From the NCBI GenBank assembly GCA_022813625.1, contig JAKLMB010000008.1, positions 1,240,001 through 1,304,000 on the forward strand: 64,000 bases of DNA, written 5' to 3'. The notes below the pieces were generated by a model. It ran no database searches. It was not told where the DNA came from and was given only the letters and a program-made list of their open reading frames with translations. Below are positions 44,501 to 53,588 of this stretch, one piece after another. Each line of letters opens with the position of its first letter. Positions within the stretch are counted from its first letter, which is position 1. A program made the position numbers and the translations under genes. The stretch comes from Aaosphaeria pasadenensis. Its lineage: Eukaryota; Ascomycota; Dothideomycetes; Pleosporales.

Positions 44501-47500
44501 ACTTTTGGATCTTTGTCTGGCCGGCGCAGTCAAGTATGTCTACCACTTCACGCTGCCCAGTGTCTTGCGCATTGAAGTATGACATCGTTCTAGTAGACAG
44601 ATGCTGTCTGGGTGCTTGCGCAGTGTCCTTTACAGGGTCCTTTAGGAAGTCATAGCTGTATATCTCGAAGGGATCCAGAAGACAGAGCGGATCTTTGAGC
44701 TTGTCTTCGAGGATTCGATCAGTTTTCAACGGCAACGGACTTTTGAGGAAGTCAGAGGCCGCAACAGAAGAGTGTGTTTGTTGAAGGCTTTTCAAGCGTG
44801 TCTCAATCTTCCTACCGAAGTTATCGATCTGAATACAGGTCAGGCGCCCGGTGGGTTCAAGTTTCGCCACCAACTCTCCGCTTGCCTGATCGTAGGCGAA
44901 AAATGTCCTAGTGGAGACCCCTTTGCCAACTTCCTCCTGGCTGATGGCAAGGTTGTGGAAAGTGTCATCGTAGGTCGTTTTTGTAGTTAATCCCGCGGGA
45001 TCGACCACAGATACCTCGTTCCCGAATTGGTCAAATACATGAGTAGTGGTCAAAAACTTCGAAACATCGTCGGACCACCGCGATTCGGTCTCTAGAATGG
45101 CCGTAATTTTGTTGTATGCGTAGCATACCAGAGAAACATCACCTTTCTCAAACTCCTTGCTTTTCTGGTTCTGTTCCACACCGGTAAGCTTCTTACTCGC
45201 CAACAAACCCTTGATTCCATTGATAGTGTCGTAAGTGCACCTTTCCCAGGACTGGAATACCGGATACCTTCCTTGTTTGTCTGAAGTATGCTTGAGGGGA
45301 GTTCCTCCTTGTATCTCTCCTCCTTGTATCTCTGAAGTATGCTTGAGGATTATGTTACCGTCTATATCGCATGTAAATTCGGTCCTCTGCACTCTGTTTT
45401 TGGTCTCATCTGGGTCGATAGTCGTGAGCTGGTCAAATACTTTGTTGACATGGTAAATTTTCCACTGGTCTGTGATAGTCGAAAATGCTTCGTAGTCTGT
45501 CTCCTTGGACGATAGTAGCTCGTTTTGCAACGTAAGAGTATTAATTTTCGACTTGATTCCGATCTTGGGAAACTCTTGGAAGTAGCATTCCTCCGTAAGA
45601 ATACTGTCGGTCACATTCTCAGTGCGAATTGACTGGAATCCTAGCCAACCCCTCCCTTGGCTGTTGACCATAGCCTTGTAGTATGTCTTTTTCATCGACA
45701 CGCTGAAGTCGAGGGCGTTTCTTTCCGGGTTGTTAGTGTGCGTGAGAGTTTTGACCACATAATTAGGAGCTCCTTGCACGATGTAATCTCCCGGATCTGT
45801 GTTTTTGTAGGTTTTCCAATCAATTGTGGAATTATACACAGTTGTGTCAGAAAGACATCCATACGAGACCGAGGTCACGAGCCCCATAGGATCCTGAGCT
45901 GACGAAAGGAGATCTGTCGGCTGAGCAGTATTGTAGATAGGGAAGAGCGTTGGAGTAAGCTCGTTGTTGAGACTATACATCAGCCAACCACCCATACCGA
46001 TACCATTCAGATCTGCTGGAACGAATGATGTCGTGTCGGGCCCGGGGTTTGTACTCAGTGGGTACTGGGTCAGTTCGCTCAGAGTGCCATTGGAGCGACC
46101 ATCGACCGAGAAACAGGCCATGCTATTGTCGTCCTGCTGATACACGTATGCAAGACTTGGGTAAAGTCCACCATTGATGTTGGTAACTGAAAACATGCCG
46201 CCCTTAGCTGTCTTTGGGTTCGGTGCTTGGAGTGTGAAATCCTTTGCCGAGACTTTGTTGAAAGCGCCTTGACCATCACCAAGGGAAATCTGGAAACTAA
46301 TGTTTAGATTCGGCGATACATGCTCCGCCTTACCAAGCACGATATCTTGAGTGCCGTCTCCATTGATGTCACAAGATAAGACATTCCATTTCGGCTTGTC
46401 ATCAGCTTCTTTCTGAAAAGGTCCTCCGATAACAGACTCTTTGCCAGTACGATCAAAGCCCTCGCTCGAATCAAACATCTTTGAGGAACGAAATGAGGTA
46501 GTCTTGATGTGGTACTGATTGACATCATTGGATAGAAATTCTTTCCAGATACGTACAAGACTGACCGCCCCACTCCCCGAGTGCTTGAGGAGGAACCAAT
46601 CGATTGTGTTGTCAAATTTGTACGTTGTGTCTGTTTGGGGCGCCTTTACCAGGTTGATGTCGCCTTTGGTCGCGATACTCGAGAAATTACGAAAAGAAAT
46701 ATTCTCACCATTCTTGAAAATCTGGACCACATCGATGACTCCAGTTCCCGTCATGTTCATAGCCATGAACCTTGATCCAGGTACCCATGGATATTCTGTC
46801 GGCGTATTTGTTTGACCATGAGTCAATTCTAAGCCATTGCTTTGGGAGATGAAGAATTGGAGTTTGTCTTGGTCATTCTGGTAAGGGATGATTAGATCTG
46901 AGCGGCCGTCGCCGAAAAGGTCCGGTGTCAAAAAGTATGGTGCTTCTCCACCCTTTGGATCCCATTTCGGCAATTTCAAGGAAACGTTGTGTTCTGACAC
47001 TGTCCAACTGATAAGGGCTTTCTCGTCACGATTGGCGATATACGTTTTCACGGTCAGCGTCTTGTTGGGCTCGTCCCATGCCATACACGCCAAATCTATG
47101 AGCGATCGACCTGTCATATTCATCGGAATAATAGTGAGGATATTTTTCTCGGGTGAAAGACTGATCGACGGCTGGGCGCTGAAGATTTTGCCTGGTTCTG
47201 ATCCAGCAGTGTATGTGAACAAGGACGGAAGTAGATCCACTCTACTCACTCCATCTCCGGCGCTCTCCGTGACCTTTTCCAGGAACGAGTCTTTTGTTGT
47301 TGGCGAGATATTGTAGCCAAGGGAATATGTCCTACTGAATATGGTTGTATCATTTTGGATGACGCCAATGGATATGGAGCTGAGGCGGCACGCCCACGTA
47401 ATGAGAGTGCCTTCGACGGATTGCAATACCAGATCTGGTCGCGGCTCATAATTGAATTTGACGATGCGGGTTGCTGGAACCTTGGCGGTACTGTTGGAGC

Positions 47501-48128
47501 AGTACGAGATTGTGTCAAGATAAGAGGTGTTGGCATCTTTTACGTCACCACTAAGTACTGGAGAAGCCACGTATCGGTATGTGATAGTATTGCCGTGACA
47601 GTCAGTCTGCCTTTTGACTCGCCACTCGCGCGTATTGCTTTGATCATTGTTATTGGGAACAGAGCTGTCGATGATCGTACCATATTCAGTCTTTCGGCCT
47701 GTGTTGTCGGTAGCTAAGAAACCGTTTCCTTCACCTAGCGACTTGATTTTCAGGCTTGTATTGTTCGTCTCGGTGGTGTACACTGTGCCTGGTTTGAGGT
47801 AATCCCCCTCAATATTCAGAAGGTCTGTACCGTCTAGAATGAGCTTTGGTGTCGTCGAGTCATAGCCTGGAGGAGGAGGGTTTAGCTTATCGTAGACCAC
47901 CTTTGGCGCGCCACGGCGAATGGTTGATAATCCCCCGAGGCCCCAGCTCAGACCCAGAACGCCGTTTGGAGTTCCTTGGGAGTACTGGAGCGAAAGGTCC
48001 GGAGCGTTTCCATCTTTTATGCCCTCTGGAGTGTCTATATGAAACATGTAACGGGTGAGCCCATTATTGTCCGTGTCTAGTTTGCCATGGGGACGGCCAA
48101 TGGCTGCCTTGTATGTGACGTCGGACAT
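41577..48128 (-). CDS. RHS-repeat toxin-complex-like protein (SpvB/TcB-TcC architecture), 2183 aa
   Basis: This single uninterrupted exon encodes 2183 aa. The architecture is that of bacterial Tc-toxin B/C and RHS proteins. It has an SpvB-like N-terminus (about 20-330, with LSWGLGGLSTIRRG), VCBS/FG-GAP-like repeats (GDGRSDLIIPY near 408, DINGDGTQDIVLG near 590), and a TcdB-middle-like block (about 745-860, DPMGLVTSVSYG, GRGWLGFQSI). About a dozen YD/RHS repeats span about 1020-1860 (YDAAGNL, FDGLGRIV, YDELGQLRS). The RHS core at about 1860-1912 has SRWYDPLVGRFTSPD and DPINNTDPTG. In bacteria the core cuts itself, and the shell encloses a variable C-terminal toxin. Here the 271-residue C-terminus is Gly/Ala-rich and hydrophobic, with no recognised enzyme motif. 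No signal peptide. Absence of introns in an intron-rich neighbourhood supports bacterial ancestry. No TcA-type partner is in the window. Confidence 0.92.
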   Translation of the reverse strand: MSDVTYKAAIGRPHGKLDTDNNGLTRYMFHIDTPEGIKDGNAPDLSLQYSQGTPNGVLGLSWGLGGLSTIRRGAPKVVYDKLNPPPPGYDSTTPKLILDGTDLLNIEGDYLKPGTVYTTETNNTSLKIKSLGEGNGFLATDNTGRKTEYGTIIDSSVPNNNDQSNTREWRVKRQTDCHGNTITYRYVASPVLSGDVKDANTSYLDTISYCSNSTAKVPATRIVKFNYEPRPDLVLQSVEGTLITWACRLSSISIGVIQNDTTIFSRTYSLGYNISPTTKDSFLEKVTESAGDGVSRVDLLPSLFTYTAGSEPGKIFSAQPSISLSPEKNILTIIPMNMTGRSLIDLACMAWDEPNKTLTVKTYIANRDEKALISWTVSEHNVSLKLPKWDPKGGEAPYFLTPDLFGDGRSDLIIPYQNDQDKLQFFISQSNGLELTHGQTNTPTEYPWVPGSRFMAMNMTGTGVIDVVQIFKNGENISFRNFSSIATKGDINLVKAPQTDTTYKFDNTIDWFLLKHSGSGAVSLVRIWKEFLSNDVNQYHIKTTSFRSSKMFDSSEGFDRTGKESVIGGPFQKEADDKPKWNVLSCDINGDGTQDIVLGKAEHVSPNLNISFQISLGDGQGAFNKVSAKDFTLQAPNPKTAKGGMFSVTNINGGLYPSLAYVYQQDDNSMACFSVDGRSNGTLSELTQYPLSTNPGPDTTSFVPADLNGIGMGGWLMYSLNNELTPTLFPIYNTAQPTDLLSSAQDPMGLVTSVSYGCLSDTTVYNSTIDWKTYKNTDPGDYIVQGAPNYVVKTLTHTNNPERNALDFSVSMKKTYYKAMVNSQGRGWLGFQSIRTENVTDSILTEECYFQEFPKIGIKSKINTLTLQNELLSSKETDYEAFSTITDQWKIYHVNKVFDQLTTIDPDETKNRVQRTEFTCDIDGNIILKHTSEIQGGEIQGGTPLKHTSDKQGRYPVFQSWERCTYDTINGIKGLLASKKLTGVEQNQKSKEFEKGDVSLVCYAYNKITAILETESRWSDDVSKFLTTTHVFDQFGNEVSVVDPAGLTTKTTYDDTFHNLAISQEEVGKGVSTRTFFAYDQASGELVAKLEPTGRLTCIQIDNFGRKIETRLKSLQQTHSSVAASDFLKSPLPLKTDRILEDKLKDPLCLLDPFEIYSYDFLKDPVKDTAQAPRQHLSTRTMSYFNAQDTGQREVVDILDCAGQTKIQKSRDGVEPSQGTSNHVSWKYWTFDSRGNTTFESFPIPNNANNLEYAPEPTTEGTISVFDGLGRIVRQTRPSHNDPTVKVMSTLQYSRGGASVSETVDWHDPNARGEDVVLWTSPRSFVSIDGKEHVQSVTHQKDLLSEFGYDAAGNLVSAVDPTKETEETREYSSLGHLRVTNNIYQKMTVTGKPSVAAMTYVYDDMGQLIKTVNANEESITFKRDSKGRPLRKIGSDGRVLMYEYDKDRDYLLSMTVHPQGELKPLETQLNFTYDELGQLRSRTLVLADGKEYETNFTYDWHGQTTTKSYANKAVKENQYMGALLTYSLIREQSTTGHGEKWLDSRFEYMDAVGKPSRIVVGEASMESHFEHTFAYDRQSYPLSHSLDQRIPDTGSLNHLVNEAYAYNGAGQLTSNRNEISGVGTKYTYEGKCLASSQIGKEAAKTYAYDNAGNLTKKADTSIVYSANRVKGTAAGKFAFDIAYDRAGRMVSRKTAEESWTFNYNSFGVLTNYTNSALEQTIITSGPDDKSVIREEPNNGGTTLMVGEDYNVRAQADGSKITTLKLFGAGILLGTYSMSDPKDDATPSSSDKPNKKDAARAVFTDSKGNVKYKFRGSDGSLLQTITYDDFGAPTIRPVQADGPTADMTATFESKKLDLSTQLLDFGSRWYDPLVGRFTSPDDILDVKLLAKTHGLNRMAFENNDPINNTDPTGQFSLSAIFGTIIGGLMVGAAIFATVASGGALAPLAAAGVGALFSGGIAGIKYSLDHRNERGGKFWAGFIPTVLVNAAIGGATGYLGAVATPASLVSATGRLGQAAGWSLSSATTNAIGKAASFGSGALIGATSSLLTTVAHNVIENAVYDTHYGVFEGAGKAALMGGVIGAAASGWGAARYKGESVAATRTPSLGKGLWSGTKMGLKTEYAVAQADGDMQRLKQWGEQKATNWYQDRERELKALSSMVGPNGSVGSLNNELSRNQLYVNYG
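45280..45348. repeat. 51-bp internal duplication in the RHS gene
   Basis: The 18-mer TCTGAAGTATGCTTGAGG occurs at 45280 and again at 45331. A nested 15-bp repeat (CCTCCTTGTATCTCT-type) lies between them. The duplication keeps frame and encodes a repeated LKHTS. Confidence 0.75.
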
Positions 48129-49304
48129 GGTTGGTATTCGTAGTCTTCTAAGGTTGGTGCTTCATATGTCATGCATGCAAATGTTTCCTCGGTCGGCGAA
48201 GATCACGAATTTGTATTCGGCTGCTACAGAAGTTGACCCTCTATGGTAGTCCAAATCTAGACCTAGGGCCGATTGCTCCGGGGAACCAGACTTTCACAGT
48301 CGTGGCAGTCTGAGCTGGCACTTCTCAGCTGTTTTCACAGCTGCTCCATGGCTGACGAGTTGATGAACAATATTAGCCATTTCCAACCAATGAGCCGAAC
48401 AGCTTCATCCTCCTGATGCTTAGAGTATTCCAATAGTGGGAAGCTCGCAGTCTCTATCTGAGTTGCATTAGCAAGTGCAGAAGTTCATCTAGAAAAGCCC
48501 AGAGACATTGCGTAGTGGATTGCCGTTTGCGTATGGTGGATTGCCGGCTGAGCCTGTAGTGGCTCGCTTGCAACTGTGTCTACCGTCGCCACATCACCTC
48601 GAATGTCGCTTATGAGAGGCTGCAAAAGGTATATCAGCTCGCCTAAAGAGCGATGAGTGTATTGAACGATGCGATGCAGAGCCTGCACGGGCTATTGTCT
48701 GGCCGGCTGCAGCGACAAGGTGCTAGGGTCGTGTTTGCGACGAGGCCAGAACAGCGGGGAAGCGGCGGGCGAAGGAAGGCCCGCGCCGCGTGCATGCACG
48801 GAACCACCCGGCTAGTGTCCCATAGTGGTAGCCACCTAAATCCATCACCTATGCTTGTGGAACCGACTATGAGTCGGACCTCACAGACACAATATGAACA
48901 AGTATGGAGAATCCAATGGCAATCTTCACTAGACGACAGCAGTTCTAGAGTGTCGACGCACGAGACAGCAAGATTAAGTTTAGTTTGATGGCCCGGTAGG
49001 CATTATAGACTTCAGCGATATCAAGATCCATTGGCGCCACTGTACACAACCAGAGCTGAAGATCAACTGAGTTGTGCGGCGGTGGATTGTAGCGTCCAAT
49101 CGCTTGCGGGACTGCTGTCTCTTGCTGTGTGGTCTCGACATCGCATGGTCAAAGCTCCAAGCTACGAAGATTCCTATATATGTACCGAAAGTCTCATAGT
49201 TGTGAAGACAGAAAAGCGTTGATTATCGTTGCTGCACAATCTCGTATCCAGATTTTCTGTCACTCAATCTTCTTGCGGTTCTTGTGTGTTGACCGAATCA
49301 CAAT
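48129..49304. other. Divergent promoter region of the RHS gene and the 194-aa gene
   Basis: This 1.2 kb has normal base composition, with no supported frame. The 5' flanks of both genes share it. Confidence 0.5.
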
Positions 49305-49988
49305 ATGGGCATTGTTGCGATCATTGGAGAAGTCATCTCGGCGGTCAAACTGGCCGAGAAGGTGAAGGACGTAGGTATCCTTGGAATATCATACTCACAG
49401 AGCGAGGCTGATGACGTTCATAGACACTTCGCATACTCTTCCCGGAGCCACCCCAGGAGCTCACTAAGAAGCATCGATGGTATCAATGCACGATCAAAAA
49501 TTGCACGCAATTCAAGTTGCTAGTTGGTGATACCTACATCGACACCGGAAAGTGGTGGACGCCTCCACAGGGCACTAGTCCCTTTGAACAGACGACGTTC
49601 AGCGCTAGCAATGGCGACCATAATCCAGGGGGAGCAACTGGGGGTGTGGCGTGGAAGTTATACCTAGATGAGGAGCACTGGTTCCACTTTTCAGTAGTCA
49701 GTATACCGAGACATTTGTTTTGTCCAAGCTAAAGCAATCCAGGGCCTCACCAGTCCAGCAACAGGGTCCTCCAAAGCTGCCATTGTTGAATCAGAAGACC
49801 CTCAAGCCGGGTACAAGGCCGCGACGAAGCAGGGAACTAGCATAGTATCCAAAGATCAATATAAGATCAAGGACAAGGATGGCAATGAACAGCTGATTTT
49901 CTTCCACTGTGTGGCTATCCCCGGCCACGAGATGAGGATCGAGATCACTCAGACAATTGTTCAAGAGGGAGACGAGGATGGGTTTTGA
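49305..49988 (+). CDS. Hypothetical 194-aa protein, possible actinoporin-like beta-sandwich
   Basis: Three exons (49305-49370, 49424-49696, 49743-49988) give 194 aa. The splices are phase 0 with GTAGGT and GTCAGT donors. I recognise no family with certainty. The first 27 residues form a likely amphipathic helix (MGIVAIIGEVISAVKLAEKV). A Pro-rich linker and a beta-rich body follow, with CTIKNC, GKWWTPPQGTSPF, GGATGGVAWKLYL and HFSVGLTSPATGSS. Helix first, then a GxxGGVxW strand, then an FSV-x-P strand, recalls actinoporin/aegerolysin-type membrane-binding sandwiches. That is pattern-level inference only. There is no signal peptide. The C-terminus ends acidic (QEGDEDGF). It diverges from the RHS gene, which suggests possible co-regulation. 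Confidence 0.6.
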
Positions 49989-50762
49989 TGAAATCCAACA
50001 AGTTGACAAGACTACACATTTGTGGAAGAATCACTGATCGTAATCATGTATATGCTATGGAACGTTCACGGCACAGATAGATGTGGTTCACGGATTGAAA
50101 ATAAACACATTCGTTTACAACTACAATCATGGCGACGAGGTACTATTGTCATAAAGAGAATGTACTCTTTCAAGAGACATTCCCAGTTGCATACCGTGAG
50201 CAACCGATTCTCTAGATTCTTGCTTCCAGCTTTCCGCGGGAAAGTCTGCCTATGATCTCGACGTTCCAGCTGAACCTGCACCTCAGTGATTAACCTCCCT
50301 CTTTCCTGTTTTGCAAGGTCTTTTGGACAGACAGCGGCCGAACTTTTCAAGTTAAGTCAGCTGAAATGCAGCACGGAAATGCCGATGGCAAGAGGCCTGC
50401 AGCGCCAGTTCGTACATCTCATCGTGTCGCTAAATTGTAGTAAGCTACCACGAGCACTTCATTGATCACGATGGATTCAAAGGCGGAAAGCCTTCCTGCA
50501 AACATCGCACCACTACACACTATATTCATCAAAGGGTAAGCTCTTGTTAGACCAGAAGATGCTTGCCTCAGACTGTCGAGCCCAGAGTGATGATACTGCA
50601 TTCTGTCAGGTCTCAATAGTTTCCAACTCTTCCACCCTTCATTCACACTCGACTGTTCCAAACACCAAAATGAGCTATATATGGTCGTAGGGCGATTTTG
50701 GCGGATGAAATGATAGACTATGGGACGAAGTAATAATCCAAATCGACCATCAACGCCAAGGC
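49989..50762. other. Spacer between the two small orphan genes
   Basis: No supported gene. A stop-free plus-strand stretch near 50080-50170 translates to a strand-like peptide but has no start codon or usable acceptor, so it may be a relic. Confidence 0.4.
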
Positions 50763-51482
50763 ATGCCCCAAATAGTCAAGATCGCAGTCGACAACTTCAA
50801 CGACGCTGCTCTGCTTACGGGCAACAGGGTCTACGACCATTATGTTAGCATCCTTTTCCAGCTGCAGTCAAGGTGAGCTTGGAATCAGACCTGTGCCTCT
50901 GACAGCATGGCATCGTTTATGTCCCATACAACCGAATCAAGGACCCGCTGCTGAATATGATCATGAATCGGACACGCTTCCAGGAACTAAGGGCTTTCCA
51001 AGCCGTTCAGGAAATGTGCCAAATACCCAGGCCCGGTGTTCCAGTGACAAAACGGGAGTTTCACGAGTTTGTAAATGCTATGTTTACCTGGCTTGTGAGT
51101 CTTTCGCCATGTTACACCCTGCTTACCTACAGCGGATGTCTGCTGCATAAGCAAATCTAGGTCGACAAGCCATACAGCATTTTCATCGGCAACTCCACGA
51201 GAGACAACCAGGGCAGAACGATCGATGAACCGGTACGTCATCTGAAAGAAAGCTTCCTCTGGATTTCAATTTGGCGAAGTGAGGCCTAACGGATGTGGAA
51301 CTCAGATCAAGGCCGACGAGCATCTGTCCCATCGCTTGCAGCTCGCACAGCTGTCTTTCGCAAATCTCTTCAGTGTAGGTATTGACGATGAAAGCGCCGC
51401 TGTATGGCAGCCAAAGAACAAATTCAAGGTTCACTGGGATGATGTGATCGCGGACGTCGCAAATCTTAGATCTCTTGAGTAA
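50763..51482 (+). CDS. Hypothetical 172-aa protein, four exons
   Basis: Exons 50763-50843, 50906-51094, 51161-51232 and 51306-51482 all join in phase 0, giving 172 aa. Donors are GTTAGC, GTGAGT and GTACGT; acceptors are ACAG, CTAG and CAG. I do not recognise the protein. It is soluble-looking, with alternating strands and helices: IVKIAVDNFNDAALLTGN, HGIVYVPYNRIKDPLLNMI, RFQELRAFQAVQEMCQIP, KREFHEFVNAMFTWLV, KPYSIFIGNS and KVHWDDVIADVANL. No signal peptide or membrane span. It is the last gene before the second AT-rich scar. The first intron's donor is weak, so exon 1 is the least certain part. Confidence 0.6.
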
Positions 51483-53588
51483 GGAACAATGTTCTAATTA
51501 ACTTAGAACATTGTCGTGCAATAATAGATATTAATAATTATATACGGCAGTAGGAGTCGCAGCGGTGGCCTTTAGTGATTTGGTTGATTCTCTCTAGGTG
51601 CGGATAGAGAGGTGGAGGCGGAGGTGGAGAGGGCAGTGGGTATGTTTAAGGAAGAGGCAGTAGATAAAGGATAAAGCTAAGATTAGAGAGTATAAGGTAG
51701 GTATAACCTTAGAAGTAACCTAGGGACTAGTAAAATCTAATAAACTATTTTTAAGTATAGAGAATCTTTTATTTTATAGTAGCTAATATATAAATTCTAA
51801 TTCTTATAATAGTTAATTAATTAATTAATTACTATTAGATAAGGAATTACTAATATTAGATTAGATAGCTTTTACTACTAAATTAGATAAGGATATAGCT
51901 CTTATACTACTACCTAGTAAATAGCTTATATAATAGCTTATATAGTAGCTACCTATTCTATTATATAAGAACCTTTTTCTCTTAATTTAGATAGCTTAGT
52001 AGCTTATTATTTTTAATTTAACTTTAGTAATTTAATTATAACTACTTAATTTTTTAATTTATCTAGTTTTCTAAAATACTAATCTATAATACTATAATAA
52101 GCTTAACCTTTTTACTAGCTAGTAGTACTTCTAGACTCTCCCTCTAGTTAAGCCTTTTCCTTTTCCTAAGTCCGTGCTGATTCCTGAGTAATCCTGCTAC
52201 CTCAGGGTGCCCTCCCAGATCATTGCCTAAGCGAACATGCCCAGACCTCAAGCTTAAGCTGTGTCTCGGTAATACTTTCCTGACGCAAGAAGCAGTTGCT
52301 CTTGCCGTAAGTAGGCCAAGGGTACCAATATGTCTCGTAACATCAACGTCAACCCTTACAGTACATGCAGTAATTATACGGCTTTACAAATCTACAAAGA
52401 AGAAACACCCTTGTGCCTTTTACTCCTGTGGACTTCTGCAATCACTCAACCAGCCTATACATTCGACATTTTGCCCTCATGGATAAGCAACGTTAAGCGC
52501 TATGTACTTTGTCTGCAACCAGTACAACGCAGGAGGGCTGAATTGCCTATCCAGTTTCCCCATATGCAATATATGCAAACAGTTTGCATTAGGAGATAGA
52601 TGTGTGCTTTAGCTGCTTTGATTTAGGCTGTGCGTTGCCATCATGACATTCCATTATCACGGTTCGTTGACTAAAGATAACTTCCGCCGCCCCTTCCTTA
52701 GCCCAATTGCAGCCCTTCCCTTCGATATCAATCAGCTCTTCTTGTCATGGTTGGACTTCAGCCGCTTAGGTTTGCTCGCTTTACCAATAACTGGGCAGTG
52801 TCATGGAGTAAATCTTTTTAAAAACACCAATACTGATTCCTAGCTATGCTACAGCTTTTCTTTCTAGTTTTCCTCGACGCCTAGTACCCTTCTCCTTCTA
52901 GGGAATCTCTGCTTCCTAGCACTAATCCTAGTCCGGGAATTCAGCTCTACCTCTCTCTCAGCTCTCTCTTTTCATCCCCTAACTCCTGTTACGCTTAGCA
53001 ACTAGGTAATGCATTTCCTTTCGACATACCTATGCTATGCTTCTGCTTCGGCCTGTTTAATGCTACAACCTATAGCTTCGCTCTGTGAGAGCAGAGTCCT
53101 GCGTTTGGGTACCTACAGTCAGCTTTCCCCCCTCACCTTAATCTTTGATCTGCCTCCCGCGAGGCACACCCGAATTCAACTGCAACCCCTGTTCTATCTT
53201 AGGCAGGAGTGACGCGGCCTTCTACGCCCATTGACGTGGCCTAATCTTTGTCACAAGACCCTTCCTCTGGTAAGACATACAGCCAGCTGTAACCTCAAGA
53301 TACTACCGCGGCACGAGTGTTTTTGATCAGCGAGTAATATCTCAGAAAGAGCGAGAACCAGGCATACTTGCATGGTTCCAGGTCCGGAAATTGAGGCATG
53401 CGGTGGCAATCGATCACTGACATCCCTTTATTCATGGCCACAAGGCAGCTTTCTTGGATCGGTGGTAGGCACCCATTTTTTGATTCCCACAAGGCAGATT
53501 TCCTCCGGCCCCTACTAGAGCCAGTGCATAAAACGACAACCTGTCTGTCAAAAATTGAGGCCTCAACGGAAGACTACACCACCCAAAC
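51483..53588. other. AT-rich RIP-like scar followed by a gene-free, repeat-like region
   Basis: About 51,490-52,140 is extremely AT/TA-rich with no open frame, matching RIP-mutated repeat DNA. From 52,150 to 53,300 composition is more balanced, with many CCTAG/CTAG and CTTCC words and no coding frame. It may be an old transposon remnant, but I see no terminal repeats or transposase motifs. Confidence 0.6.

Noticed and set aside
48653..48988. 111-codon frame between the RHS gene and the 194-aa gene, considered as a possible immunity gene
   Set aside because: Arg/Ser-rich chance-like composition, no conserved pattern and no splice support.
50080..50170. Strand-like peptide frame as an extra gene of the RHS block
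   Set aside because: No start codon and no acceptor site upstream; at most a relic.
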